DNA of 55,564 bases from Paracoccaceae bacterium (GCA_024742575.1 JANSYF010000015.1:1-55564), one strand, 5' to 3'. Shown: positions 8,232 through 17,059, numbered from the stretch's first letter. Translations and numbers: made by a program. Notes: generated from the sequence alone by a model not told the origin.

Positions 8232-9578
8232 TCAGTAGGATGTGCCAGGTTTGCCGGGATACCAGTTCGTACCCGCCAGCGGCACTTGCGCCATAGCGGC
8301 CGCTTCCATGGTCAGCGCTACCAGATCTTCGGGTTCCAGATTGTGAAGATGGTTTTTGCCGCACGCCCGCGCGATGGTTTGCGCTTCAAGGGTCATCACT
8401 TTGAGGTAGTTGCGCAGGCGGCGCCCGCCTTCTACCGGATCAAAGCGTGCCATCAGTTCAGGATCTTGGGTGGTGATCCCGGCGGGGTCTTTGCCTTCGT
8501 GCCAATCGTCGTATGCGCCAGCGGTGGTGCCCAACGCGTTATATTCAGCTTCCCATTTCGGATCATTGTCCCCCAGCGCGATCAGGGCTGCGGTTCCAAT
8601 TGCCACCGCATCAGCGCCAAGCGCCATGGCCTTGGCGACATCGGCACCAGTCCGGATGCCACCGGACAGGATCAGTTGCACCTTGCGATGCATGCCAAGA
8701 TCCTGAAGCGCCTGGACAGCTGGGCGCACAATCGCCAGCGTGGGCTGTCCCACATGTTCGATAAACACGTCCTGCGTCGCCGCTGTTCCGCCCTGCATGC
8801 CATCAAGCACCACTGCGTCGGCGCCAGCTTTGACCGCAAGCGTGGTGTCATAATACGGGCGAGCGCCTGCGACCTTGACGTAGATCGGCACTTTCCAACC
8901 CGTGATCTCGCGCAGTTCAAGGATCTTGATTTCAAGATCATCTGGTCCAGTCCAGTCCGGGTGACGACATGCAGAACGCTGATCAATCCCTTTGGGAAGG
9001 TTGCGCATTGCGGCCACGCGGTCGCTGATCTTTTGACCCAAAAGCATCCCGCCACCGCCGGGTTTTGCACCTTGGCCGACAACGATCTCGATCGCATCTG
9101 CCTTGCGCAAGTCATTTGGGTTCATGCCATAGCGTGACGGAAGATATTGATAGACAAGCTTTTTCGAATGACCGCGTTCTTCGGGGGTCATCCCGCCGTC
9201 GCCCGTTGTCGTGGACGTTCCCGCAGCAGACGCGCCGCGTCCCAACGCTTCTTTGGCGGGACCGGAAAGCGCGCCGAACGACATGCCAGCAATTGTGATC
9301 GGAATATCCAACTCAATCGGATTTTCAGCGTGGAGACCGCCGATGGTCACAGAGGTTTCGCACTTTTCGCGGTATCCCTCGAGTGGGTAGCGCGAGATAG
9401 ACGCACCCATGAACAGCAAGTCGTCAAAAGAGGGGAGCTTTCGTTTCGCGCCGCCGCCGCGGATATCGTAGATCCCCGTAGCTGCCGCGCGTCGAATGTC
9501 GCTGTTAACGTCCTGAGTGAAAGTCGCTGACTGGCGAGGCGTTGTGTGGGGGATGCCCTTGGGGTCATAATCGTTCAT
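8232..9578 (-). CDS. mgsC: N-methylglutamate synthase, FMN/glutamate-synthase-like subunit
   Basis: 448 residues resembling the central FMN-binding domain of glutamate synthase (GltB type). Visible motifs are MSFGALSGPAKEAL, TTTGDGGMTPEERG, KPGGGGMLLG, VVLDGMQGGTAATQ and LSGGIRTGADVAKAMALGAD, the last two forming the flavin phosphate site. In the N-methylglutamate pathway this subunit carries the 2-oxoglutarate-dependent reaction that yields N-methylglutamate from gamma-glutamylmethylamide or methylamine and glutamate. ATG 9578 is preferred over TTG 9593 because GAGG sits upstream of it. The two genes before it form the amidotransferase and GXGXG subunits, and gmaS follows 65 bases downstream. 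Confidence 0.9.
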   Translation of the reverse strand: MNDYDPKGIPHTTPRQSATFTQDVNSDIRRAAATGIYDIRGGGAKRKLPSFDDLLFMGASISRYPLEGYREKCETSVTIGGLHAENPIELDIPITIAGMSFGALSGPAKEALGRGASAAGTSTTTGDGGMTPEERGHSKKLVYQYLPSRYGMNPNDLRKADAIEIVVGQGAKPGGGGMLLGQKISDRVAAMRNLPKGIDQRSACRHPDWTGPDDLEIKILELREITGWKVPIYVKVAGARPYYDTTLAVKAGADAVVLDGMQGGTAATQDVFIEHVGQPTLAIVRPAVQALQDLGMHRKVQLILSGGIRTGADVAKAMALGADAVAIGTAALIALGDNDPKWEAEYNALGTTAGAYDDWHEGKDPAGITTQDPELMARFDPVEGGRRLRNYLKVMTLEAQTIARACGKNHLHNLEPEDLVALTMEAAAMAQVPLAGTNWYPGKPGTSY

Positions 9579-9589
9579 CTGGTGGATCC

Positions 9590-10273
9590 TCAATACGCGC
9601 CGGCGTTGTCGACATGGAAGTTGTACAGTTGACGGGCTGAGCCATAGCGGCTGAACTCGCTTGGATCCGCATCAATTCCTGCTTCGTCGAGCAGGCTTTG
9701 CAGAAGTGTGATGTGCTCTTCGCGCATTTCTTTCTTTATGCAATCTGCACCAAGGCTTTTGACCTTCCCACGTACAAAGAAACGCGCTTCATAGCAGCTG
9801 TCCCCAAGTGCGTCGCCCGCATCGCCACAAACGACAAGGTTGCCGGATTGTCCCATGAACGCGGACATATGGCCAATGTTTCCTTGTACGACAATGTTCA
9901 CGCCCTTCATGGAAATCCCGCAGCGCGACGACGCATTTCCTTTGACCACAATCAAACCACCTTGGCCTGTCGCGCCAAGATATTGACTGGCGTCTCCCTC
10001 AATCACGATTTTTCCGGACATGATGTTTTCACCTGTGCCGGGGCCGGCGGAGCCGTGAATATTCACTGTCGCCTGCTGGTTCATGCCAGCAGAGTAGTAT
10101 CCGGTCGAGCCTTTGATGGTCACCTCGATCGGTGCATCCAAACCGCAGGCAATTGCGTGCGATCCGCGCGGGTTCACAATTTCCCATGACGTCTGATTGG
10201 TGTCAGCTGATTGGGCTTGCAGCATCTTGTTGGTTTCCCGAAGGCCAACTTTGGATAAGTCAATCGTTTGCAT
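9590..10273 (-). CDS. mgsB: N-methylglutamate synthase, GXGXG subunit
   Basis: 227 residues made of beta-helix turns with repeated glycines (IKGSTGYYSAG, IHGSAGPGTGENIMSG, GATGQGGLIVVKG, VQGNIGHMSAFMGQSG), the GXGXG domain found at the C-terminus of glutamate synthase and in formylmethanofuran dehydrogenase C. It is a structural part of the MgsABC complex and probably lines the ammonia or methylamine channel. The start ATG 10273 overlaps the mgsA stop as TGATG, so the two are translationally coupled. This is a stand-alone subunit where the housekeeping enzyme has it fused. Confidence 0.88.
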   Translation of the reverse strand: MQTIDLSKVGLRETNKMLQAQSADTNQTSWEIVNPRGSHAIACGLDAPIEVTIKGSTGYYSAGMNQQATVNIHGSAGPGTGENIMSGKIVIEGDASQYLGATGQGGLIVVKGNASSRCGISMKGVNIVVQGNIGHMSAFMGQSGNLVVCGDAGDALGDSCYEARFFVRGKVKSLGADCIKKEMREEHITLLQSLLDEAGIDADPSEFSRYGSARQLYNFHVDNAGAY

Positions 10274-11196
10274 CAGGCGGCTTTCTCTGTGGCAGTAGGA
10301 GTATCGTTGTGGCTCCAGAAATAGACAGTTGCAGGTTCTGGCTCCCACACCCGTGCGGTTTCGATGCCGGGAAGGTCGACCAATGCGCGGTATTCCGAAC
10401 CGAATGCCACGTATTGATCGGTTTCTGCCATGACAGCAGGTTTGCAGGCGATTGGATCGCGGACAACGCCGAAACCATCCTTTGTGCCCACCACGAATGT
10501 GAAGAAGCCATCCAGATCCTGAAGGCTGCTTTCCAGCGCCTCGCCCAGTGTTGCACCGTTTTGCATTTTCCAGGTGAGGTAAGCTGCCCCGACTTCGGTA
10601 TCATTCTCGGTTTCGATATGGATACCTTCGCGGCGCAGCTTGCGGCGCAGAGAGTTGTGGTTGGACAGCGAACCATTGTGCACAAGGCACTGATCGGCGC
10701 CAGTGTTGAATGGGTGAGCACCCATCGTCGTCACGGCCGATTCCGTCGCCATGCGCGTATGCCCAATGCCATGCGTGCCCGACATTTTGGCCAACTCGAA
10801 TTGGGCTGCCACATTTTTAGGCAAGCCGACTTCTTTGTAAATCTCAAGGCTATCGCCAACACTCATGATGCGAATGCCCATCTCGTTCAGAGCTGCGCGC
10901 ACCTTGCCCGTTGACCCAGCAGGAATATCAAGGACGGCATGTGTGCTTTTGACAGTCACATTGACCGTGCCGCCAGCGGCGTCCTGCAGTTTACTTGCGA
11001 GGTCTGCAAGCGCAGTCTCGGGATCATCCGACTGAACCGTCATCTTGCTACGCCCCACGGTTTCCCCACCGTATATAGCGATTCCAGCGCTGTCTGGACC
11101 TCTGTCCGTCATAGTAATCAACATCGCCGTGAGCATCTCGCCCAAGCGTGGTTCAAGAGACCTGTCCTTTAGAAAAAGACCTACAATTCCGCACAT
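10273..11196 (-). CDS. mgsA: N-methylglutamate synthase, class II amidotransferase subunit
   Basis: 307 residues starting MCGIVGLF. Cys2 is the N-terminal nucleophile of class II glutamine amidotransferases after removal of Met. DRGPDSAGIAIYG and the HNGSLSNHNSLR segment complete the active site. In MgsABC it releases the amine from gamma-glutamylmethylamide and passes it on. It is the first gene of the minus-strand operon mgsA-mgsB-mgsC-gmaS and is divergent from amt. The intergenic region carries the T-tract/TTCTTAC element. Confidence 0.9.
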   Translation of the reverse strand: MCGIVGLFLKDRSLEPRLGEMLTAMLITMTDRGPDSAGIAIYGGETVGRSKMTVQSDDPETALADLASKLQDAAGGTVNVTVKSTHAVLDIPAGSTGKVRAALNEMGIRIMSVGDSLEIYKEVGLPKNVAAQFELAKMSGTHGIGHTRMATESAVTTMGAHPFNTGADQCLVHNGSLSNHNSLRRKLRREGIHIETENDTEVGAAYLTWKMQNGATLGEALESSLQDLDGFFTFVVGTKDGFGVVRDPIACKPAVMAETDQYVAFGSEYRALVDLPGIETARVWEPEPATVYFWSHNDTPTATEKAA

Positions 11197-11280
11197 TCCA
11201 AAGCTCCCGACTCAAGGGCTGGTTTTTCGGCCAGCGATTTGAATCGACGCTACCACCAAAATTCCAAAACTCAACCATCA

Positions 11281-11310
11281 GGAAACTTTTTTTCTTAACG
11301 GGTAAAAAGG
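11281..11310. promoter_or_regulatory. T-tract + TTCTTAACGGGTAAA element (mgsA/amt)
   Basis: A run of seven T leads into TTCTTAACGGGTAAA (11292-11306), 96 bases before mgsA and 105 before amt. It is one base longer than the tmm element but keeps TTCTTA...GGTAAA. Sited in the divergent spacer, it could serve both genes. Confidence 0.45.
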
Positions 11311-11410
11311 GCTAGGTGAAATCGACATTTTGTGCTTCATTTCCGCCAATACACACCCATTGGGAACACGAAATCACAAGAAACCATTCCGACTCGGAGG
11401 ACGAAAAACC

Positions 11411-12826
11411 GTGGAAGAACAACTTGCAGAACTTGCTGCCAAGGTGGCTGAACTAGAGGCGTCAGGGGGCGGCGCAGCCGTCACGAACACCATGTTCGCC
11501 GAAACTTTTTACTACATTACAATCCCGCTGATGATTCTCATTCACGCGGGATTTCTTGCTTATGAAATGGGGGCATCCCGGCTCAAAAACGTTTTGTCGT
11601 CAGGGGTCAAGAACATCCTGGCCTTCGCCTTTGTGATCCCGACGTTCTATTTCTTCGGGTGGTGGGTGTATTGGGGTTTCCCAACAGGTTTGCCGGGCGC
11701 TCCGGGGCCTGCGGGTATCTCGGGCGTCGAATACGCCAACGCCATTGCTTGGGGTTGGGGTGATAGCGCCCAATACATGGGTCCGAATATCGCCGATCAG
11801 GCATCAGGCGTCTTCTTCGGCGCATTTGCGTTGTTTGCGGCGACGACAGCTTCGATCATGTCGGGCGCCGTTATCGAGCGTATTCAGACCGTCGGCTTTA
11901 TCATCCTCGCGGTTGTCCTTGGATCGTTTGCTTGGGTCGTTGCAGCGGCTTGGGGCTGGCACGCGGATGGATGGCTGGTCACCCAGTGGGGTGTCCATGA
12001 CTTTGGTGCGGCGGGTCTTGTCCATGCTGTTGCCGGATTCTTCGCGCTTGGCGTGCTGATCAACCTCGGGCCACGCATTGGAAAGTTCAACGCGGATGGC
12101 TCTGCCAATCATATCCCAGGGCACAACATGCCGCTGACGGTCGTTGGTTTGATGTTGATTATCGTCGGCTTCTGGGGCTTCCTCATGGCATGCGTGATTG
12201 TCCCGGGTGAAGCTTGGTCATGGTTCGGCGACAAGCCGTCAACGATCTACGGCACACCGATCACTTTGTCGGCCCTGTCTTTCAACATCTTGATGGCAAT
12301 TGCTGGCGGCATCATCGGTTCTTGGATCATGACTCGCGATCCGTTCTGGATGATGTCTGGTGCTTTGGCCGGAATCATCTCAACAGCGTCTGGGCTTGAT
12401 ATCTACTTTCCCGCCCTTGCGTTCATCATCTCGTTCTCTGCCGGGGTTATACTGAAGCCATGCGCTGATTGGTTGGAGAACAGAGGCATCGACGACGCGG
12501 TTGGGGCCGTTACGGTACACGGAACCATCGGTCTTTATGGTGTTGTCATGCTGGGTATCTGGGGTTCGGGCTTCCCGTCGCTTCAGGGTGCGGCAGGCGA
12601 TGCTCCGACAATTACACTTGTTGGGCAAATCATTGGCGCGGTTGTCTTCTTCCTGCTTGGGTTTGTGCCGGGCTACGTTTGTTCCTTCATCCTCAAGATG
12701 TTCGGATTGCTGCGTATCCGGGAAGGGGCCGAACGTGCTGGCATGGACCTCGTGAAGGTTCCCGCTGCTGGTTATCCAGAGTGGGGCAACACCGCGCCTG
12801 TGACACCTGCTCATCCCGCAGAATAA
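11411..12826 (+). CDS. amt: ammonium/methylammonium transporter (Amt family)
   Basis: About 471 residues from GTG 11411, which has GGAGG ten bases upstream. The first 35 residues form a hydrophilic, Glu/Ala/Leu-rich stretch (VEEQLAELAAKVAELEA) with a heptad pattern, likely a short coiled coil before the first membrane helix; most Amt proteins lack it. The rest has about eleven helices with Amt hallmarks WYWGFPTGLPG-like near 95, DFGAAGLVHAVAGF (pore and conserved His) and GAVTVHGTIGLYG. Amt proteins take up ammonium and methylammonium. Its location opposite mgsABC-gmaS suggests a role in methylamine uptake or in recapturing the ammonia released. Confidence 0.9.
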   Translation: MEEQLAELAAKVAELEASGGGAAVTNTMFAETFYYITIPLMILIHAGFLAYEMGASRLKNVLSSGVKNILAFAFVIPTFYFFGWWVYWGFPTGLPGAPGPAGISGVEYANAIAWGWGDSAQYMGPNIADQASGVFFGAFALFAATTASIMSGAVIERIQTVGFIILAVVLGSFAWVVAAAWGWHADGWLVTQWGVHDFGAAGLVHAVAGFFALGVLINLGPRIGKFNADGSANHIPGHNMPLTVVGLMLIIVGFWGFLMACVIVPGEAWSWFGDKPSTIYGTPITLSALSFNILMAIAGGIIGSWIMTRDPFWMMSGALAGIISTASGLDIYFPALAFIISFSAGVILKPCADWLENRGIDDAVGAVTVHGTIGLYGVVMLGIWGSGFPSLQGAAGDAPTITLVGQIIGAVVFFLLGFVPGYVCSFILKMFGLLRIREGAERAGMDLVKVPAAGYPEWGNTAPVTPAHPAE

Positions 12827-12847
12827 TGACATTCAAAGGAGAACAAC

Positions 12848-13018
12848 ATGTTTCCATATGAACAAGCTTCGTGGGACGTCGTAGATGGCGCCATGTTCAT
12901 GGGTTGGGGTGGGGCTTTGCCTGGGCTCACGACCTTGATTGCCGCAATCATTTGCATCGCGGTTCTGGTGATCGGACAGCGATCTGAAACGGCCAAGGCC
13001 AAAACCTTCGACAAGTAG
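12848..13018 (+). CDS. 56-residue single-span membrane protein after amt
   Basis: A short gene that begins 21 bases after the amt stop, with AAAGGAG (from 12835) ahead of ATG 12848, and ends TAG 13018. The protein has one membrane helix (LTTLIAAIICIAVLVIG, residues about 27-43) after an aromatic N-terminal part (MFPYEQASWDVVDG), and a short basic C-terminal tail. Spacing, the ribosome binding site and the terminator just after it make it a real gene of the amt transcript. No family recognised; a small Amt-associated subunit or regulator is a reasonable idea but only inference. Confidence 0.7.
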   Translation: MFPYEQASWDVVDGAMFMGWGGALPGLTTLIAAIICIAVLVIGQRSETAKAKTFDK

Positions 13019-13038
13019 GTTTAGTTACTTCAAGAATT

Positions 13039-13069
13039 GGGGCTGCCTGTTTAGGTGGCCCCTTTTTTG
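13039..13069 (+). terminator. Rho-independent terminator of amt and the small membrane gene
   Basis: GGGGCTGCC (from 13039) pairs with GGTGGCCCC (two G-T pairs, loop of about six bases) and is followed by six T. It ends the amt transcript before dmmD. Confidence 0.85.
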
Positions 13070-13176
13070 TTTGAATTGCCTGCGAGGAAAAAAAGTTGCA
13101 TGCGATTGTTGCTTTTTAACCTAAGCTGAGGCTCAATGTGCGGTAACGAAAACAGAGTCGAAGACAGGGGAACAGT

Positions 13177-14328
13177 ATGGCCATTCTTTGGAGAGCCTCA
13201 GCGCTTGCGCATCGTCACGCAGAAATCGGTGGAGAGCTGGAGGATTGGAACGGCATGGGTACGGCGTGGTTTTACGACCACACGCCCGAGCGCGCCAAAG
13301 CAGATTACGAAGCGGTGCGAACCAAAGCCGGCCTAATGGACGTCTCTGGGTTGAAAAAGGTCCATGTCGTCGGTGCTGATGCAGCGTACGTCATTGACCG
13401 GGTGACAACCCGCAATGTCGAAAAGATCGCGCCGGGCCGGTCGACCTATGCCTCGATCCTAAACTCGGATGGTAAATTCGTCGACGACTGCATCATCTAT
13501 CATATCGCGGTTAACTCGTGGTTGGTCGTGCATGGTACGGGTACGGGGATGGAGCAACTTGCCGCCGCAGCCGCGGGAAAGAACTGTGAGATCCTGTTTG
13601 ACGATGATCTGCACGATATGTCGTTGCAGGGTCCAGTCTCGGTTGACCTGCTGGCCAAAGAAATTCCCGGCATCCGCGATCTGGCCTATTTCGGGCTGAT
13701 GCAGACGCGTCTCTATGGTCGGGATGTGATGATCTCACGGACGGGATACACGGGTGAGCGCGGGTACGAGATTTTCTGCCGAGCCAAGGACGCTGTTCAT
13801 CTTTGGGACAGCATTCTGGAAGCGGGAAAAGATATGGGCGTCCGGCCCGTGCAATTCTCGACACTCGATATGCTCCGCATCGAAAGCTACCTGTTGTTCT
13901 ATCCCGGCGACAACTCGGAGACCTTCCCGTTCGAAAATGAGACATGTGGCGATACGCTTTGGGAATTGGGCCTCGATTTCACAGTATCCCCAGGCAAAAC
14001 GGGTTTTGTCGGTGCCGAGAACCATTATGCCTCCGAGGGTAAGGAACGGTTCAAGATCTACGGTGTGAAATTGTCTGGTGATGCGATGGATCAAATGGAG
14101 ATGCATGCGCGCGTCCATCACAAAGGCAAAGATGTGGGTGTGATCACCTATGGCCTGTCTTCGGAACTGAACGGGTATTCAGTCGCAATTGCGCGCCTTG
14201 ATCCTTCGGTTGCCAAGCCGGGAACGGACCTGACCGTCGTGCAGCCAGACGGCACAGAGCTTGCCGCGACTGCAGAGGAAATGCCGTTCTATGACAAAGA
14301 CAAATCAATCCGCACCGCAAAGGGTTGA
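13177..14328 (+). CDS. dmmD: dimethylamine monooxygenase, GcvT-like tetrahydrofolate subunit
   Basis: 383 residues with the aminomethyltransferase (GcvT) fold: GLMDVSGLKK, LQGPVSVDLL, SRTGYTGERGYEIF and LDMLRIESYLL. It starts at ATG 13177 after AGGGGAA. In the dmmDABC system of Ruegeria pomeroyi and the related haem-dependent oxidative N-demethylase of Pseudomonas, this subunit is proposed to pass formaldehyde from dimethylamine demethylation to tetrahydrofolate. The gene order D-A-B-C here is the same as described there. A 10-base-pair intercistronic hairpin follows its stop codon. Confidence 0.88.
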   Translation: MAILWRASALAHRHAEIGGELEDWNGMGTAWFYDHTPERAKADYEAVRTKAGLMDVSGLKKVHVVGADAAYVIDRVTTRNVEKIAPGRSTYASILNSDGKFVDDCIIYHIAVNSWLVVHGTGTGMEQLAAAAAGKNCEILFDDDLHDMSLQGPVSVDLLAKEIPGIRDLAYFGLMQTRLYGRDVMISRTGYTGERGYEIFCRAKDAVHLWDSILEAGKDMGVRPVQFSTLDMLRIESYLLFYPGDNSETFPFENETCGDTLWELGLDFTVSPGKTGFVGAENHYASEGKERFKIYGVKLSGDAMDQMEMHARVHHKGKDVGVITYGLSSELNGYSVAIARLDPSVAKPGTDLTVVQPDGTELAATAEEMPFYDKDKSIRTAKG

Positions 14329-14335
14329 AACTTCA

Positions 14336-14359
14336 GGGTGCAGGCTGTTGCCTGCACCC
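14336..14359 (+). other. perfect intercistronic hairpin dmmD-dmmA
   Basis: GGGTGCAGGC (14336-14345), loop TGTT, GCCTGCACCC (14350-14359): a perfect 10-base-pair stem directly after dmmD. There is no T-run, so it is more likely an mRNA processing or stability element than a terminator. It may set the ratio of DmmD to DmmABC. Confidence 0.7.
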
Positions 14360-14381
14360 ATCTGAATTCAATAGGGTAAAG

Positions 14382-14978
14382 ATGACGAAATTCACATTTC
14401 CCCAAAGTATCAAGAGCCGCCCAATCTATGGCACGCTCGAAGCCCGCGAAGGCGCTGCGCATCTGCTGGTGGCGGATGCGCATGGTGCCGAGGCAATTCT
14501 TGATGTGGCAACGCCTGAAATGATGGCGAAGGCGCATATTATCTACATTCCGAAAGGCCAAGAGTTTGAAGACAGGTTACGCGCTTTAAAACCCGCCTCG
14601 TTTTATTCCGGGCCAAGCTATTCCGCAGCAGAACCCCGCCTGCACAAAACCTTGGCAGATGCCCGAATGGGTTTGCAGGTGTATCTGACCGGTACAGAAG
14701 GGTTGATGGGGCAAGCGATGAATGCTGCTATGGCGGCTGGCATCCCGCACACTGCGATTCAGACTGAACATCGCGGGAGCGTTGCGCGTCGAATGCAGTG
14801 CGTGCATTGCAAAGGTATCACCGAAGATGTGGAAACGGACCCATTTGTTTGCAGTCACTGTGGCCTGAATCTTTTCGTACGCGATCACTATTCACGTCGG
14901 CTTGCCGCCTATCAGGGCGTTTGCATTGACGCCGAAGACCCGGGAAACGTGCCAGAGTCAAAGGGGATATACGAATGA
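14382..14978 (+). CDS. dmmA: dimethylamine monooxygenase subunit DmmA (zinc-ribbon protein)
   Basis: 198 residues from ATG 14382 (AGGG upstream); a longer frame from 14325 would run through the hairpin and is rejected. The C-terminal third has a four-cysteine zinc-ribbon pattern, MQCVHCKGIT then PFVCSHCGLNLFVRDHYSRRL. This is the small subunit of the Dmm complex needed for dimethylamine oxidation, whose exact part in catalysis is not well known. Its stop overlaps the dmmB start (ATGA). Confidence 0.85.
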   Translation: MTKFTFPQSIKSRPIYGTLEAREGAAHLLVADAHGAEAILDVATPEMMAKAHIIYIPKGQEFEDRLRALKPASFYSGPSYSAAEPRLHKTLADARMGLQVYLTGTEGLMGQAMNAAMAAGIPHTAIQTEHRGSVARRMQCVHCKGITEDVETDPFVCSHCGLNLFVRDHYSRRLAAYQGVCIDAEDPGNVPESKGIYE

Positions 14979-15937
14979 GTGGTGCCGAGAAAATCGCGGT
15001 TACAGTCACGGATATTGTGCCGCTCAACGATCTTGTCACGCGGTTTGAATTCAAACGTACCGATGGTGGTCTGTTGCCGACCTTCTCGGGTGGAGCGCAC
15101 ACGGTTGTTGAAATGCACGATGGAGAGTCCACGCGCTTGAACCCCTATTCGCTCATGTCCGATCCAATGGATCAGACAGCCTACACCATTTCGGTGCGCC
15201 GTGATGATCAGGGGCGGGGTGGGTCGCTTTACATGCACACCAAGGTTGCCGTCGGTGATGAGATGGTCATCTCTTACCCCGTTAATTTGTTCAGTCTGGA
15301 TTTGCGTGCCAAGAAGCACCTTTTTCTGGCTGGCGGTATCGGCATCACGCCGTTTCTGGCCCAGATCAAACAGCTTGAGCGATTCAATGGGCATTGGGAA
15401 CTTCACTATGCCTGTCGAACCGAAAGCCTTGGGTCGTATGTGGATGAACTGACTGAACATCATCCCAACGAGACGCATATTTACTACGACGACCAGAAAC
15501 AGACGATTAATCTGGTCAACCTGCTCGAAGGGCAACCATTGGGAACACATGTGTACGTGTGCGGACCAAAGGGAATGATCGAATGGGTGCGCCAGACAGC
15601 CGCTGCAGAAGGGTGGCCGCGCGAGGCGATTCACTACGAAGAATTCCTCGCGCCGCAACCCGGCAAACCGTTCGAGGTTAAACTTGCTGTGTCGAACAAG
15701 GTGATTTCGGTTGGTGAAAACGAAAGCTTGTTAGAAGCGATGGAACGCGCCGGTGTTGATGCGCCTTATTTGTGTCGCGGTGGGGCCTGCGGGCAATGCG
15801 AAACGAATGTGATCGATTACTCGGGCAACTTCATCCACCGCGATCACTGGCTGGATGATGAAGAGCACGCAAGCGGGCAAAAGATCATGCCGTGCGTCAG
15901 CCGCTTTGAAGGAAAAACTCTGGTACTGGACCGCTGA
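14975..15937 (+). CDS. dmmB: dimethylamine monooxygenase reductase subunit
   Basis: 320 residues, with the domain order of phthalate-dioxygenase-type reductases: a flavin-binding barrel (NPYSLMSDP), an NAD(P) domain (LFLAGGIGITPFLAQI, YVCGPKGMI), and a C-terminal plant-type [2Fe-2S] ferredoxin (CRGGACGQCETNV with a final Cys near CVSRFEG). It passes electrons from NAD(P)H to the haem subunit DmmC. Start overlaps the dmmA stop by four bases; the stop is one base from the dmmC start. Confidence 0.9.
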   Translation: MSGAEKIAVTVTDIVPLNDLVTRFEFKRTDGGLLPTFSGGAHTVVEMHDGESTRLNPYSLMSDPMDQTAYTISVRRDDQGRGGSLYMHTKVAVGDEMVISYPVNLFSLDLRAKKHLFLAGGIGITPFLAQIKQLERFNGHWELHYACRTESLGSYVDELTEHHPNETHIYYDDQKQTINLVNLLEGQPLGTHVYVCGPKGMIEWVRQTAAAEGWPREAIHYEEFLAPQPGKPFEVKLAVSNKVISVGENESLLEAMERAGVDAPYLCRGGACGQCETNVIDYSGNFIHRDHWLDDEEHASGQKIMPCVSRFEGKTLVLDR

Positions 15938-15938
15938 T

Positions 15939-17006
15939 ATGACCATTCAATTCAACGACGAATCCTTCCGTGATGATTACTCCTTCTATAATTCGGAGCG
16001 TGCGATCAAACGGTTCCCATTTCCGTTCCACGAAGACAGCTACATGTATTCGGTCAACATGGAACAGCACCGGGGCGGACCAAAGGATTCCGTCTACGAA
16101 AAACGGTTTGATGTAGACGAACACTATGTTTCGGAAATGCGGGATCGCGCCTTGGTGTTGGCTGACGATCCGTTGCGTTGTCAATCGCTGCCACACATGA
16201 CCCTAGCTGGCTGGGATTTGCTGGAACTGATCATGGTGTCCAAATCAGAGGATTATCCCGATCTGTTCGAGCTGCATCGCGATGGCAACACATGGCGTTG
16301 GATCAACAAGCCTTTGGGGATTGATGACACGTTCACCTTTCTGGACGAAGCTACACTGCCATATGGCCCGATGGAGTATATCACACGTCAGGCGCAGGGT
16401 GACTTTGCTGTGTTGGACCAACGTGATGACAACCTGTGGATGGACGCGGGCATGGTCACAACCCAAGCGGACTGGTCTCTTGATTTCGACATCGGAATGA
16501 ACTTTTTCGAATGGCACGCACCGGTTCCGCTTGCCCACGAAAAGGGCATCTTTGTCCGCGCGCTGAAATTCTTGTTGAACATCCAGCAGGGGGCACCCGC
16601 GCGGCGCTTGAACTGGACGATGACAGTGAACCCACTGTTGGACACAAGCCCGGAAAACTATCATAAGTGGGGCATTCAAAAGACAACGCTGACACCCGAG
16701 AACATTGGTGCGAAACAGCATTTGCGTGTTGAATTGCAAACCTTCTTCCGGTTGCCACGCTCAAACGCACTTGTTTTCCCGATCCGCTGTTATCTGTGCA
16801 GTTTTCAGGACCTGATGACTGTACCGAAATGGGGGCGCAGACTGCACCGGGTTGTCCGGGATCTTCCGGTAGAACTCGCGACGTATAAGGGCTTCATTGC
16901 CAACCGCCCAATGATGCTCGACTATCTCAAGAACTTCGATGACGGCCTTCCGACATCGCCGGGAATTTGGCCAGATCTTGAGAGCGAACCTCCGCTTAAG
17001 ACCTGA
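15939..17006 (+). CDS. dmmC: dimethylamine monooxygenase haem-PAS subunit (DUF3445/HDOD)
   Basis: 355 residues of the haem-dependent oxidative N-demethylase family (formerly DUF3445). Visible family features are SLPHMTLAGWDLLELIM, the long PAS-like middle with NWTMTVNPLLDTSPENYHKW-type sequence, and LRVELQTFFRLPRSNALVFP near the C-terminus. In the characterised Pseudomonas enzyme this subunit binds haem in a PAS fold and demethylates dimethylamine with oxygen to give methylamine and formaldehyde. It is the last gene of dmmDABC and is followed by a hairpin and the convergent regulator gene. Confidence 0.9.
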   Translation: MTIQFNDESFRDDYSFYNSERAIKRFPFPFHEDSYMYSVNMEQHRGGPKDSVYEKRFDVDEHYVSEMRDRALVLADDPLRCQSLPHMTLAGWDLLELIMVSKSEDYPDLFELHRDGNTWRWINKPLGIDDTFTFLDEATLPYGPMEYITRQAQGDFAVLDQRDDNLWMDAGMVTTQADWSLDFDIGMNFFEWHAPVPLAHEKGIFVRALKFLLNIQQGAPARRLNWTMTVNPLLDTSPENYHKWGIQKTTLTPENIGAKQHLRVELQTFFRLPRSNALVFPIRCYLCSFQDLMTVPKWGRRLHRVVRDLPVELATYKGFIANRPMMLDYLKNFDDGLPTSPGIWPDLESEPPLKT

Positions 17007-17017
17007 GATGAAACAGT

Positions 17018-17048
17018 CCCGTGTTCCCTTTGTGAAAAGGAACGCGGG
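17018..17048. terminator. hairpin between convergent dmmC and XRE-cupin gene
   Basis: CCCGTGTTCC (17018-17027) pairs with GGAACGCGGG (17039-17048) with one G-T pair, and a TTT/AAA extension tops the stem. It lies in the 53-base convergent spacer, and no long T-run follows on either strand, so it is a probable bidirectional terminator of moderate strength. Confidence 0.6.
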
Positions 17049-17059
17049 TATTCAAGGTT

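Noticed and set aside
8232..11196. Housekeeping glutamate synthase
   Set aside because: The three domains are split in separate genes and placed next to gmaS, mgd and amt, as in the N-methylglutamate pathway; a housekeeping enzyme would be one large fused subunit.
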